Below are positions 39,151 through 53,604 of a DNA stretch of 64,000 bases, piece by piece (position 1 is the first letter of the stretch; the number at the start of each line of letters is the position of its first letter). The notes beneath the pieces were generated by a model. That model did not search any database, was not told the DNA's origin, and worked only from the letters and a program-made list of their open reading frames with translations. This stretch comes from Calliopsis andreniformis. Its lineage: Eukaryota; Arthropoda; Insecta; Hymenoptera; Andrenidae. The stretch covers positions 29,530,001 through 29,594,000 of the forward strand of contig NW_027480422.1 of assembly GCF_051401765.1 (NCBI RefSeq). Reading direction: 5' to 3'. A program made the position numbers and the translations under genes.

Positions 39151-42100
39151 AGTGAACGCCCGAAGCATAAAATACAATAAAAATACAACGGTTTTTCCAT
39201 CGTATAACAGGAATAATAGCAACCAGAGTGAAGGTGATGGTCACTTCTAAGTTCCGTGCAACCTAGGCTTCACCCTAGAGCGTTGCACCACCAGATCGAA
39301 TAGCTAGGGCCTTAGGAGTCAACGCCAGAAGCATAAAATAAAATATAGATACAACAGTTATTCCATCGTATGACAGGAATAATTACAACCAGTGTGAAAG
39401 TAATGGGCATTTCTACGTCCCGTGCAACCTAGGCTTCGCTCTAAGGCGTTGCTCCACCAGGTCGAATAGTTAGGGCCTAAGAAGTCAACGCCAGAAGTAT
39501 AAAATACAATAGAGATACAACAGTTTTTCCATCGATTAACAGGAATAATTGCAACCAGTGTGAAAGATATGGTCATTTCTACGATCAGGGCAACCTAGGC
39601 TTCACTCCAGGGCGTTGCTGCACCACATCGAATAGCTACGGCCTTAGAAGTCAACGCCAGAAGGTCAAAATACAATATAAATACAACAGATTTTCCATCG
39701 TATAATACGAATAATTGCAATCAGTATTAAAGGTATGGTCATTTCTACGTTCCGGGCAACCTGGGCTTCATCAGAGGGCGTTGCTCCACCAGATCCAATA
39801 GTTAGGACCTAAGAAGTCAACGCCAGAAGCATAAAATACAATAGGGATACAACAGTTTTTCCATCGTATAACAGGAATAATTGCAACCGGTGTGAAAGAT
39901 ATGGTCATTTCTACGATCAGGGCAACCTAGGCTTCACTCTAGGCGTTGGTCCACCAGATCCAATAGTTAGGACCTAAGAAGTCAACGCCAGAAGCATAAC
40001 GTACAATAAAAATCCAACAGTTTGTCCATCGTATAACAGGAATAATTGCAACCAGTGTGAAAGTAACGGTCATTTCTGCGTTCCGGGAAACCTAGGTTTC
40101 GCTCTAGGGCGTTGCTCCACCACATCGAATAGTTAGGGCCTTAGAAGTCTACGCCTGATGCATAAAATATAATATAATTACAACAGTTTTTTCATCTTAT
40201 AACAGGAATAATTGCAACCAGAGTGAAGGTGATGGCCATTTCTACGTTCCGGGCAACCTAGGCTTCACTCTAGAGCGTTGCTCCACCATATCGTCTAGCT
40301 AGGGTCTTAGAAGTCACCGCCAGAAGCATAAAATAAAATAAAAATACAACAGATTTTCCATCGTATAAAACGAATAATTGCAACCAGTATGTATGTTATG
40401 GTCATTTCTACGTTCCGGACAACCTAGGCTTCACTCTAGGGCGTTACTCCACCAGATCGAATAGTTAGGGCCTAAGAAGTCAACGCCAGAAGCATAAAGT
40501 ACAATATCAATACAACAGTTTTTCCCTTGTATAACAGGAATAATTGCAACCAGTGTGAAAGCTATGGTCGTATCTACGTTCCGGGCAACCTAGTCTTCAC
40601 TCTAGGGCGTTGTTCCACCAGATCGAATAGTTAGGGCCTAAGAAGACTACGCCAGAAGCATAAAATATAATATAAATACAACAACCTTTCCAACGTATAA
40701 CAGGGATAATTGCAACCAGTGTGAAAGTAATGGGCATTTCTACGTTCCGAGCAACCTAGGTTTCGCTCTATGGCGTTGCTCCACCACATCGACTAGTTAG
40801 GGCCTTAGAAGTCAATGCCAGAGGCATAAAATACTATATAAATACAACAGTTTTTCCATTGTATAAAATGAATAATTGCAAACAGTGAGGAAGTAATGGT
40901 CATTTCTACGTTCCGGGCAACCTAGGCTTCACTCTAGGGCGTTCCTCCACCACGTCGAATAGCCACGGCCTTAGAAGTCAACGCCTGAAGCATAAAATTC
41001 AAAATAAATACAACAGTTTTTCCATCGTATAACAAGAATAATTGCAACCAGTGTGAAAGTGATGGTCATTTCTACATTCCGGGCAACCTAGGCTTCGCTC
41101 TAGGGCGTTGCTCCACCAGATCGTATAGCTAGGGCCTAAGAAGTCAACGCCAGAAGCATAAAATACAATATAAATACAACAGTTTTTCCCTTGTATAACA
41201 GGAATAATTGCAACCAGAGTGAAGGTGATGGTCATTTCTACGTTCCGGGCAACCTCGGGTTCACTCTAGGGCGTTGGTCCACCACATCGAATAGGTACGG
41301 CCTTAGAAGTCAAGGTCAGAAGCATAAAATACAATATAAATACAACAGCCTTTCCTTCGTAATACAGGGATAATTGCAACCAGTGTGAAAGTAATGGTCA
41401 TTTCTACGTTCCGAGCAACCTGGGTTTCGCTCTATGGCGTTGCTCCACCACATCGAATAGATACGGCCCTAGAAGACAACGCCATAACTATAAAATACAA
41501 TATAAATACAACAGTCTTTCCATCGTATAAAACGAACAATTGCAACCAGTCTGATAGTTATGGTCATTTCTACGTTCCGGGCAACCTAGGCTTAACTGTA
41601 GGGCGTTGCTTCACCAGATCGCATAGTTAGGGACTTAGAAATCATCGCGAGAAGCATAAAATACAATAACAATACAACAGTTTCACCATCGTATAAAAGG
41701 AATAATTGCAACCAGCGTGAATGTAATGGCCATTTCTGCGTTCCGGACAACCTAGGCTTCACTCCAGGGCGTTGCCCCACCACATCGATTAGCTACGGCC
41801 TTAGAAGTCAACGCCTGAAGCGTAAAGTACAATAAAAATACAACAGTTTTTTCATCGTATAACAGGAACAATTGCAACCAGAGTGAAGGTGATGGTCATT
41901 TCTACATTCCGGGCAACCTGGGCTTCACTCTAGGGCGTTGCTCCACCAGATCGAATAGCTAGGGACTTAGAAGTCAACGCGAGGAGCACCGAATACAAAA
42001 TAAATACAATAGTTTTTCGATCGTATGAAACGAATAATTGCAACCAGTCTGATAGTTATGGTCATTTCTACGTTCCGGGCAACCTAGGCTTAACTGTAGG

Positions 42101-43969
42101 GCGTTGCTCCACCAGATCGCATAGTCAGGGACTTAGAATTTAACGCCAGAAGCATAAAATACGATAAAAATGCAACAGTTTTTCCATCGTATAAAATGAA
42201 TAATTGTAACCAGTGTGAAGGCAACGGCCATTTCTACGTTCCGGGCAAACTAGACTTAACACTGAGGCATTGCTCCACCAGATCAAATACATAGGGCCTT
42301 AGAAGTCAACGCCAGAAGCATAAAGTACAATAAAAATCCAACAGTTTGTCCATCGTATAACAGGAATAATTGCAACCAGTGTGAAAGTAATGGTCATTTC
42401 TACGTTCCGGGCAACCTAGGCTTCACTCTATGGTGTTGGTCCACCACATCGAATAGCTACGGCCTTAGAAGACAACGCCAGAAGCATAAAATACAATATA
42501 AATACAACAGTTTTCCCATCCTGTAACAGGAATAATTGCAACCAGAGTGAAGGTGATGGTCATTTCTACGTCCCGGGCAAGCTAGGCTTCACTCTAGGGC
42601 GTTGCTCCACCAGATCGAATAGCTAGGGACTTAGAAGTCAACGCCAGAAGCATAAAATACGATATATGTAGAACAGTTTTTCCATCGTATAAAATGAATA
42701 ATTGCAACCAGTGTGAAAGTAACGGCCATTTCTACGTTCCGGGCATCCTAGACTTAACACTGAGGCATTGCTGCTCCAGATCGATAACATAGGGCCTTAG
42801 AAGTCAACGCCAGAAGCATAAAATACGATAGAAATACAACTGCTTTTCCATCGTATAAAACGAATAATTGCAATCAGTATGAATGTTATGGTCATTTCTA
42901 CGTTCCGCGGAACCTAGGCTTCGCTCTAGGGCGTTGCTCCACCAGATCGAATAGTTAGGGCCTAAGAAGTCAACGCCAGAAGCATAAAATACAATAGAAA
43001 TACAACTGCTTTTCCATCGTATAAAACGAATAATTGCAATCAGAATGAATGTTATGGTCATTTCTACGTTCCGGGCAACCTAGGCTTCACCCTAGGGCGT
43101 TGCTCCACCATATCGAATAGCTACGGCCTTAGAAATCAACGCCAGAAGCATAAAATACAATAAAAATACAACAGTTTTTCCATCGCATAAAAGGAATAAT
43201 TGCAATCCGCGTGATAGTAATGGCCATTTCTGCGTTCCGGGCAACCTAGGCTTCACTCCAGGGCGTTGCCCCACCACATCGATTAGCTACGGCCTTAGAA
43301 GCCAACGCCTGAAGCGTAAAATACAATAAAAATAGAACAGTTTTTTCATCGTATGAAAGGAATAATCGCAACCAGAGTGAAGGTAATGGTCATTTCTACG
43401 TTTCGGGCGACCTAGGCTTCACTCTAGGGCGTTGTTCCAACAGATCGAATAGCTAGGGCCTTAGAAGTCAACGCCCGAAACCTAAAATACAATAAAGATA
43501 CAACAGTTTTTCCATCGTATAACGGGAATAATTGCAACATATGTGAAGGTGATGGCCATTATCACGTTCTTGGCAACCTAGGGTTCACTCTAGGGCGTTG
43601 GTCCACCAGGTCGAATAGTTAGGGCCTTATAAAACAACTCCAGACGCATAAAGTACAATATAAATACAACATATTTTCCATCGAATAATACGAATAATTG
43701 CAATCAGTATGAGAGTTATGGTCATTTCTACGTTCCGGGCAACCTGGGCTTCACCCTAGGGCGTTGCTCCACCACATCGAATAGCTACGGCCTTAGGAGT
43801 CAACGCCAGAGGCATAAAATACAAAATAAATACAACAGTTTTTCCATCGTATAACAAGAATAATTGCAACCAGTGTGAAAGTGATGGTCATTTCTACATT
43901 CCGGGCAACCTAGGCTTCACTCTAGGGCGTTGCTCTACCAGATCGAATAGTTAGGGCCTAAGAAGACTA
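39151..43969. repeat. Mostly diverged satellite monomers
   Basis: About 29 monomers. 39,180-39,810 repeats the monomer order of 28,050-28,690 and 33,370-34,000 (for example 'cgattaacagg', 'gatcagggcaacc', 'cttcatcagaggg') but with more differences, an older relative. Smaller duplications: 41,650-41,900 with 43,145-43,400 (1,494 bp, 9 monomers), 41,551 with 42,049 (498 bp, 3 monomers), and a tandem monomer near 42,831 and 42,997 (166 bp, 'gaaatacaactgcttttcc'). Confidence 0.82.
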
Positions 43970-45073
43970 CGCCAGAAGCATAACGTACAATAAAAATCCA
44001 ACAGTTTGTCCATCGTATAACAGGAATAATTGCAACCAGTGTGAAAGTAATGATCATTTCTACGTTCCGGGCAACCTCGGTTTCGCTCTAGGGCGCTGCT
44101 CCACCACACCGAATAGTTAGGGCCTTAGAAGTCAACGCCATAACTATAAAATACAATATAAATACAACCGTCTTTTCATTGTATAAAATGAATAATTGCA
44201 AACAGTGTGGAAGTAATGGTTATTTCTACGTTCCGGGCAACCTACGCTTCACGCTATGGCGTTGCTCCACCACATCGAATAGCTACGGCCTTAGGTGTCA
44301 ACGCCAGTGGCACAACATGCAATATAAGTACAACAGTTTTTCCATCGTATAAAACGAATGATTGCAATCAGTATGAAGGTTATGGTCATTTCTACGTTCC
44401 GTGCAACCTAGGCTTCACTCTAGGGCGTTGGTCCACCAGGTCGAATAGTTATGGCCTTAGAAAACAACTCCAGACGCATAAAGTACAATATAAATACAAC
44501 AGATTTTCCATCGAATAAAACGAATAATTGCAATCAGTATGAGAGTTATGGTCATTTCTACGTTCCGCGCAACCTAGGCTTCACGCTATGGCGTTGCTCC
44601 ACCACATCGAATAGCTACGGCCTTAGGTGTCAACGCCAGAGGCACAACATGCAATATAAGTACAACAGTTTTTCCATCCTATAAAACGAATAATAGCAAT
44701 CAGTATGAAGGTTATGGTCATTTCTACGTTCCGGGCAACCTAGGCTTCACTCTAGGGCGTTGCTCCACCAGATCGAATAGTTAGGGCCTAAGAAGTCAAC
44801 GCCAGAAGCATAAAATGCAATATAAATACAACAGTTTGTCCATTGTATAGAACGAATAATTGCAAACAGTGTGGAAGTAATGGTCATTTCTACGTTCCGG
44901 GCAACCTAGGCTTCACTCTAGGGCGTTGCTCCACAACATCGAATATCTACGGCCTTAGACGTCAACGCCTGAAGCATAAAATATAACATAAATACAACAG
45001 TTTTTCCATCGTATAACAGGAATAATTGCCACCAGTGTGAAAGTGATGGTCATTTCTGCATTCCGGGCAACCT
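43970..45073. repeat. Duplicated segment E, copy 1
   Basis: About 6.6 monomers found again at 46,293-47,396 (offset 2,323 bp, 14 monomers), in shortened form from about 50,607 and again at 55,086-55,858. Marker variants are 'cataacgtacaataaaaatc', 'aacctcggtttcgctc', 'cctacgcttcacgctatgg' and 'gccagtggcacaacatgc'. Confidence 0.85.
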
Positions 45074-45469
45074 CGGTTTCGCTCTAGGGCGTTGCTCGAC
45101 CACATCGAATAGTTAGGGCCTAAGAAGTCAACGCCAGAAGCATAAAATACAATATAAATACAACAGTTTTTCCATCGTATAACAGGAATAATTGCAACCA
45201 GTGTGAAAGTAATGATCATTTCTACGTTCCGGGCAACCTCGGTTTCGCTCTAGGGCGTTGCTCCACCACACCGAATAGTTAGGGCCTTAGAAAACAATTC
45301 CAGACGCATAAAATACAATAAAAATACAGCAGTTTTTTCATCGTATTACAGCAATAATTGCTACACGCCAGAAGGTAATGGTCACTTCTACGTTCCGGGC
45401 AATCTAGGCTTCTCTCTAGGGCGTTACTCCACCAGATCGAATAGTTAGGGCCTAAGAAGTCAAGGCCTG

Positions 45470-48400
45470 AAGCATAAAATACAATAGAAATACAGCAGTT
45501 TTTTCACCGTATAACAGGAATAATTGCAACAAGCCAGAAGGTAATGGTCACTTCTACGTTCCGGGCAATCTAGGCTTCCCTCTAGGGCGTTGCTCCACCA
45601 GATCGAATAGATAGGGCCTAAGAAGTCAACGCCAGAAGCATAAAATACAATAGAAATACAACAGTTTTTCCATCGTATAACAGGAATAATTGCAACGAGT
45701 GTGAAAGATATGGTCATTTCTACGATACGGGCAACCTAGGCTTCACTCTAGGGCGTTGGTCCTCCAGATCGAATAGCTAGGGCCTAAGAAGTCTACACCA
45801 GAAGCATAAAATAAAATAAAAATACAGCAGTTTTTTCATCGTATAACAGGAATAATTGTAACAAGCCAGAAGGTAATGGTCACTTCTACGTTCCGGGCAA
45901 TCTAGGCTTCACACTAGGGCATTGCTCCACCACATCGAATAGCTACGGCCTTAGAAGTCAACGCCATAACTATAAAATACAATATAAATACAACAGTCTT
46001 TTCATTGTTTAAAACGAATAATTGCAACCAGTATGAAAGTTATGGTCATTTCTACGTTCCGGGCAACCTAGGCTTCACTCTAGGGCATTGGTCCACCACA
46101 TCGAATAGCTACGGCCTTAGAAGTCAACGCCATCAATATAAAATACAATATAAATACAACAGTTTTTCCATTGTATAAAATGAATAATTGCAATCAGTAT
46201 GAAGGTTATGGTCATTTCTACGTTTCGGGCAACCTAGGCTTCACTCTAGGCGTTGCTCCACCCGATCCAATAGTTAGGGCCTAAGAAGTCAACGCCAGAA
46301 GCATAACGTACAATAAAAATCCAACAGTTTGTCCATCGTATAACAGGAATAATTGCAACCAGTGTGAAAGTAATGATCATTTCTACGTTCCGGGCAACCT
46401 CGGTTTCGCTCTAGGGCGCTGCTCCACCACACCGAATAGTTAGGGCCTTAGAAGTCAACGCTATAACTATAAAATACAATATAAATACAACAGTCTTTTC
46501 ATTGTATAAAATGAATAATTGCAAACAGTGTGGAAGTAATGGTTATTTCTACGTTCCGGGCAACCTACGCTTCACGCTATGGCGTTGCTCCACCACATCG
46601 AATAGCTACGGCCTTAGGTGTCAACGCCAGTGGCACAACATGCAATATAAGTACAACAGTTTTTCCATCGTATAAAACGAATGATTGCAATCAGTATGAA
46701 GGTTATGGTCATTTCTACGTTCCGTGCAACCTAGGCTTCACACTAGGGCGTTGGTCCACCAGGTCGAATAGTTAGGGCCTTAGAAAACAACTCCAGACGC
46801 ATAAAGTACAATATAAATACAACAGATTTTCCATCGAATAGAACGAATAATTGCAATCAGTATGAGAGTTATGGTCATTTCTACGTTCCGCGCAACCTAG
46901 GCTTCACGCTATGGCGTTGCTCCACCACATCGAATAGCTACGGCCTTAGGTGTCAACGCCAGAGGCACAACATGCAATATAAGTACAACAGTTTTTCCAT
47001 CCTATAAAACGAATAATAGCAATCAGTATGAAGGTTATGGTCATTTCTACGTTCGGGGCAACCTAGGCTTCACTCTAGGGCGTTGCTCCACCAGATCGAA
47101 TAGTTAGGGCCTAAGAAGTCAACGCCAGAAGCATAAAATGCAATATAAATACAACAGTTTGTCCATTGTATAGAACGAATAATTGCAAACAGTGTGGAAG
47201 TAATGGTCATTTCTACGTTCCGGGCAACCTAGGCTTCACTCATGGGCGTTGCTCCACCACATCGAATATCTACGGCCTTAGACGTCAACGCCTGAAGCAT
47301 AAAATATAACATAAATACAACAGTTTTTCCATCGTATAACAGGAATAATTGCCACCAGTGTGAAAGTGATGGTCATTTCTGCATTCCGGGCAACCTAGCC
47401 TTCACTCTAGGGCGTTGCTCCTCCAGATAGAATAGTTAGGGACTTAGAATTCAGCGCGAGAAGAATAAAATACAACATATGTACAACAGTTTTTCCATCG
47501 TATAAAATGTATAATTGCAAGCAGTGTGAAGATAATGGTCATTTCTACGTTCTGGGCAACCTAGGCTTCACTCTAGAGCGTTGCTCCACCAGATCGAATA
47601 GCAAGGGACTTAGATGTCAACGCCCGAAGCATAAAATACAAAATAAATAGAACAGCTTTTCCATTGTATAAAACGAATAATTGCAACCAGTGTGTAAGAT
47701 ATGGACATTACAACGTTCCGGGCAACCTAGGCTTCACTCTAGGGCGTTGCTCGACCACATCGAATAGTTAGGGCCTAAGAAGTCAACGCCAGAAGCATAA
47801 AATACGATATAAATACAACAGTTTTTCCCTTCTATAACAGGAATAATTGCAACCAGTGTGAAAGCTATGCTCTTTTCTACGTTGCGGGCAACCTAGGCTT
47901 CACTCTAGGGCGTTGCTCCACCACATCGAATAGCTAGGGCCTTAGAAGTAAATGCCAGAAGCATAAAATGCAATATAAATACAACAGTTTGTCCACTGTA
48001 TAATATGAATAATTTCAAACAGTGCGGAAGTAATGGTAATTTCTGCGTTCCGGGCAACCTAGGCTTCACTCTAGGGCGTTGCTCCACCACTTCGAATATC
48101 TACGGCCTTAGAAGTCAACGCCTGAAGCATAAAATATAATATAAATACAACAGTTTTTCCATCGTATAAAACCAATAATTGCAACCAGTATGAAAGCTAT
48201 GGTCATTTCTACGTTCCGGGCAACCTAGGCTTCACCCTAGGGCGTTGCTCAACCACATCGAATAGCTACGGCCCTAGAAGACAACGCCATAACTATAAAA
48301 TACAATATAAATAGAACAGCCTTTCCATCGTATAAAACGAATAATTGCGACGAGTCTGATAGTTATGGTCATTTCTACGTTCCGGGCAATGTAGGCTTCT

Positions 48401-49783
48401 CTCTAGGGCATTGCACCACCAGATCGAATAGCTAGGGACTTAGAAGTCAACGCCAGAAGCATAAAATACAATATAAATACAATAGATTTTCCATCGTATA
48501 AAACGAATAATTGCACCCAGTATGAAAGTTATGGTCATTTCTACGTTCCGGGCAACCTAGGCTTCACCCTGGGGCGTTGCTCCACCAGATCCAATAGCTA
48601 TAACGTTAAAAGTCAGCGCCCGAAGCTAGAAATACAATAAAAAAAAAAAATTTTTCCATCGTATAACAGGAATAATTGCCACCAGTGTGAAAGTGATGGT
48701 CATTTTTGCATTCCGGGCAACCTAGCCTTCACTCTAGGGCGTTGGTCCTCCAGATAGAGTAGTTAGGGCCCAGGAAGTCAACGCCAGAAGCATAAAATAC
48801 AATATAAACACAACAGTTTTTCCCTTGTATAACAGGAATAATTGCAACCAGTGTGAAAGGTATGGTCATTTCTACGTTCCGGGCAACCTAGACTTCACTC
48901 TAGGGCGTTGCTCCACCACATCGAATAGCTACGGCCTTAGAAGTCAACGCCATAACTATAAAAAACAATATAAATACAACAGTTTTTCCATTGTATAAGA
49001 CGAATAATTGCAAACAGTGTGGAGGTAATGGTCATTTCTACTTTCCGGGCAACCTAGGCTTCACTCTAGGGCGTTGCTCCACCACATCGAATAGCTAGGG
49101 CCTTAGAAGTCAATGGCAGAAGCATAAAATGCAATATAAATACAACAGTTTGTCCACTGTATAATATGAATAATTGCAAACAGTGTGGAAGTAATGGTCA
49201 TTTCTACGTTCCGGGCAACCTAGGCTTCACTCTAGGGCGTTGCTCCACCACATCGAATATCTACGGCCTTAGAAGGCAACGCCTGAAGCATAAAATATAA
49301 CATAAATACAACAGTTTTTCCATCGTATAACAGGAATAATTGCCACCAGTGTGAAAGTGATGGTCATTTCTGCATTCCGGGCAACCTAGCCTTCACTCTA
49401 GGGCGTTGCTCCTCCAGATAGAATAGTTAGGGACTTAGAATTCAGCGCGAGAAGAATAAAATACAACATATGTACAACAGTTTTTCCATCGTATAAAATG
49501 TATAATTGCAAGCAGTGTGAAGATAATGGTCATTTCTACGTTCTGGGCAACCTAGGCTTCACTCTAGAGCGTTGCTCCACCAGATCGAATAGCAAGGGAC
49601 TTAGATGTCAACGCCCGAAGCATAAAATACAAAATAAATAGAACAGCTTTTCCATTGTATAAAACGAATAATTGCAACCAGTGTGTAAGATATGGACATT
49701 ACAACGTTCCGGGCAACCTAGGCTTCACTCTAGGGCGTTGCTCGACCACATCGAATAGTTAGGGCCTAAGAAGTCAACGCCAG
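45470..49783. repeat. 26-monomer higher-order block, copy I (4,314 bp)
   Basis: The block starts at 'aatagaaatacagcag' with 'ttttttcaccg' and includes segment E copy 2 (46,293-47,396). It ends where the same start pattern reappears near 49,798, giving a tandem period of 4,314 bp. Inside it, 47,180-47,790 and 49,171-49,781 are a further 12-monomer-offset duplication (1,991 bp), so the block was itself built by an earlier duplication. Confidence 0.85.
48639..48650 (+). repeat. A-run, 12 bases, in a satellite monomer
   Basis: The T-run joint normally reads 'aataaaaatacaacagtttttcc'-like sequence; here the bases between are replaced by twelve A's followed directly by five T's. The same variant occurs at 52,289-52,300 (12 A's) and, shorter, at 59,589-59,598 (10 A's, then 'gttttt'), each in the equivalent monomer of a duplicated block. 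Confidence 0.9.
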
Positions 49784-52700
49784 AAGCATAAAATACGATA
49801 GAAATACAGCAGTTTTTTCACCGTATAACAGGAATAATTGCAACAAGCCAGAAGGTAATGGTCACTTCTACGTTCCGGGCAATCTAGGCTTCTCTCTAGG
49901 GCGTTGCTCCACCAGATCGAATAGATAGGGCCTAAGAAGTCAACGCCAGAAGCATAAAATACAATAGAAATACAACAGTTTTTCCATCGTATAACAGGAA
50001 TAATTGCAACCAGTGTGAAAGATATGGTCATTTCTACGATACGGGCAACCTAGGCTTCACTCTAGGGCGTTGGTCCTCCAGATCGAATAGCTAGGGCCTA
50101 AGAAGTCTACACCAGAAGCATAAAATAAAATAAAAATACAGCAGTTTTTTCATCGTATAACAGGAATAATTGTAACAAGCCAGAAGGTAATGGTCACTTC
50201 TACGTTCCGGGCAATCTAGGCTTCACACTAGGGCATTGCTCCACCACATCGAATAGCTACGGCCTTAGAAGTCAACGCCATAACTATAAAATACAATATA
50301 AATACAACAGTCTTTTCATTGTTTAAAACGAATAATTGCAACCAGTATGAAAGTTATGGTCATTTCTACGTTCCGGGCAACCTAGGCTTCACTCTAGGGC
50401 ATTGGTCCACCACATCAAATAGCTACGGCCTTAGAAGTCAACGCCATCAATATAAAATACAATATAAATACAACAGTTTTTCCATTGTATAAAATGAATA
50501 ATTGCAATCAGTATGAAGGTTATGGTCATTTCTACGTTTCGGGCAACCTAGGCTTCACTCTAGGCGTTGCTCCACCAGATCCAATAGTTAGGGCCTAAGA
50601 AGTCAACGCCAGAAGCATAACGTACAATAAAAATCCAACAGTTTGTCCATCGTATAACAGGAATAATTGCAACCAGTGTGAAAGTAATGATCATTTCTAC
50701 GTTCCGGGCAACCTCGGTTTCGCTCTAGGGCGCTGCTCCACCACACCGAATAGTTAGGGCCTTAGAAGTCAACGCTATAACTATAAAATACAATATAAAT
50801 ACAACAGTCTTTTCATTGTATAAAATGAATAATTGCAAACAGTGTGGAAGTAATGGTTATTTCTACGTTCCGGGCAACCTACGCTTCACGCTATGGCGTT
50901 GCTCCACCACATCGAATAGCTACGGCCTTAGGTGTCAACGCCAGTGGCACAACATGCAATATAAGTACAACAGTTTTTCCATCCTATAAAACGAATAATA
51001 GCAATCAGCATGAAGGTTATGGTCATTTCTATGTTCGGGGCAACCTAGGCTTCACTCTAGGGCGTTGCTCCACCAGATCGAATAGTTAGGGCCTAAGAAG
51101 TCAACGCCAGAAGCATAAAATGCAATCTAAATACAACAGTTTGTCCATTGTATAGAACGAATAATTGCAAACAGTGTGGAAGTAATGGTCATTTCTACGT
51201 TCCGGGCAACCTAGGCTTCACTCATGGGCGTTGCTCCACCACATCGAATATCTACGGCCTTAGACGTCAACGCCTGAAGCATAAAATATAACATAAATAC
51301 AACAGTTTTTCCATCGTATAACAGGAATAATTGCCACCAGTGTGAAAGTGATGGTCATTTCTGCATTCCGGGCAACCTAGCCTTCACTCTAGGGCGTTGC
51401 TCCTCCAGATAGAATAGTTAGGGACTTAGAATTCAGCGCGAGAAGAATAAAATACAACATATGTACAACAGTTTTTCCATCGTATAAAATGTATAATTGC
51501 AAGCAGTGTGAAGATAATGGTCATTTCTACGTTCTGGGCAACCTAGGCTTCACTCTAGAGCGTTGCTCCACCAGATCGAATAGCAAGGGACTTAGATGTC
51601 AACGCCCGAAGCATAAAATACAAAATAAATAGAACAGCTTTTCCATTGTATAAAACGAATAATTGCAACCAGTGTGTAAGATATGGACATTACAACGTTC
51701 CGGGCAACCTAGGCTTCACTCTAGGGCGTTGCTCGACCACATCGAATAGTTAGGGCCTAAGAAGTCAACGCCAGAAGCATAAAATACGATATAAATACAA
51801 CAGTTTTTCCCTTCTATAACAGGAATAATTGCAACCAGTATGAAAGCTATGGTCATTTCTACGTTCCGGGCAACCTAGGCTTCACCCTAGGGCGTTGCTC
51901 AACCACATCGAATAGCTACGGCCCTAGAAGACAACGCCATAACTATAAAATACAATATAAATAGAACAGCCTTTCCATCGTATAAAACGAATAATTGCGA
52001 CGAGACTGATAGTTATGGTCATTTCTACGTTCCGGGCAATGTAGGCTTCTCTCTAGGGCATTGCACCACCAGATCGAATAGCTAGGGACTTAGAAGTCAA
52101 CGCCAGAAGCATAAAATACAATATAAATACAATAGATTTTCCATCGTATAAAACGAATAATTGCACCCAGTATGAAAGTTATGGTCCTTTCTACGTTCCG
52201 GGCAACCTAGGCTTCACCCTAGGGCGTTGCTCCACCAGATCCAATAGCTATGACGTTAAAAGTCAGCGGCCGAAGCTAGAAATACAATAAAAAAAAAAAA
52301 TTTTTCCATCGTATATCAGGAATAATTGCCACCAGTGTGAAAGTGATGGTCATTTTTGCATTCCGGGCAACCTAGCCTTCACTCTAGGGCGCTGGTCCTC
52401 CAGATAGAGTAGTTAGGGCCCAGGAAGTCAACGCCAGAAGCATAAAATACAATATAAACACAACAGTTTTTCCCTTGTATAACAGGAATAATTGCAACCA
52501 GTGTGAAAGGTATGGTCATTTCTACGTTCCGGGCAACCTAGACTTCACTCTAGGGCGTTGCTCCACCACATCGAATAGCTACGGCCTTAGAAGTCAACGC
52601 CATAACTATAAAAAACAATATAAATACAACAGTTTTTCCATTGTATAAGACGAATAATTGCAAACAGTGTGGAGGTAATGGTCATTTCTACTTTCCGGGC

Positions 52701-52970
52701 AACCTAGGCTTCACTCTAGGGCGTTGCTCCACCACATCGAATAGCTAGGGCCTTAGAAGTCAATGCCAGAAGCATAAAATGCAATATAAATACAACAGTT
52801 TGTCCACTGTATAATATGAATAATTGCAAACAGTGTGGAAGTAATGGTCATTTCTACGTTCCGGGCAACCTAGGCTTCACTCTAGGGCGTTGCTCCACCA
52901 CATCGAATATCTACGGCCTTAGAAGGCAACGCCTGAAGCATAAAATATAATATAAATACAACAGTTTTTC
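49784..52970. repeat. 26-monomer higher-order block, copy II, with dimer deletions
   Basis: Follows copy I directly. The offset from copy I is 4,314 bp at first, 3,982 bp after about 50,990 and 3,650 bp after about 51,830. Two steps of exactly 332 bp mean that two pairs of monomers are missing (46,660-46,992 and about 47,850-48,181 of copy I). The copy stops matching near 52,970. Confidence 0.85.
52289..52300 (+). repeat. A-run, 12 bases, second copy
   Basis: Same monomer as 48,639-48,650, in higher-order copy II, 3,650 bp downstream. It has the same A-length and is followed by five T's. Confidence 0.9.
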
Positions 52971-53604
52971 CATCGTGTAACAGGAATAATTGTATCCAGA
53001 GTGAGGGTGATGGTCATTTCTACGTCCCGGGCAACCTAGGCTTCACTCTAGGGCGTTGCTCCACCAGATCGAATAGCTAGGGACTTAGAAGTCAATGCCA
53101 GAAGCATAAAATGCTATATAGATACAACAGTTTTTCCATTGTATAAAACGAATAATTGCAAACAGTGTGGAGGTAATGGTCATTTCTACTTTCCGGGCAA
53201 CCTAGGCTTCACTCTAGGGCGTTGCTCCACCACATCGAATAGCTAGGGACTTAGGAGTCAACGCCAGAGGTATAACATGCAGTATAAGTACAACAGTTTT
53301 TTCATCGTATAACAGGAATAATTGCAACCAGTGTGAAAGGTATGGTCATTTCTACGTTCCGGGCAACCTAGGCTTCACTCTAGGGCATTGCTCCACCACA
53401 TCGAATAGCTACGGCCTTAGAAGTCAACGCCATGACTATAAAATACAATATAAGTGCAACAGTTTTTCCATTGTATAAAATGAATAATTGCAACCAGTAT
53501 GAAGGTTATGGTCATTTCTACATTCCGGGCAACCTAGGCTTCACTCTAGGCGTTGCTCCACCAGGTCCAATAGTTAGGGCCTAAGAAGTCAACGCTAGAA
53601 GCAT
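52971..53604. repeat. Satellite linker after copy II
   Basis: About four monomers of mixed type, including one with the one-base-deleted box 'cactctaggcgtt' at 53,542. Nothing else is seen. Confidence 0.8.

Noticed and set aside
44207..44518. Open reading frame of 103 codons on the plus strand, the longest open frame seen
   Set aside because: It runs through about two satellite monomers and has relatives wherever segment E is copied. No start context, domain or composition unlike the satellite; monomer length of 3x55+1 rotates the frames, so chance open passages recur.
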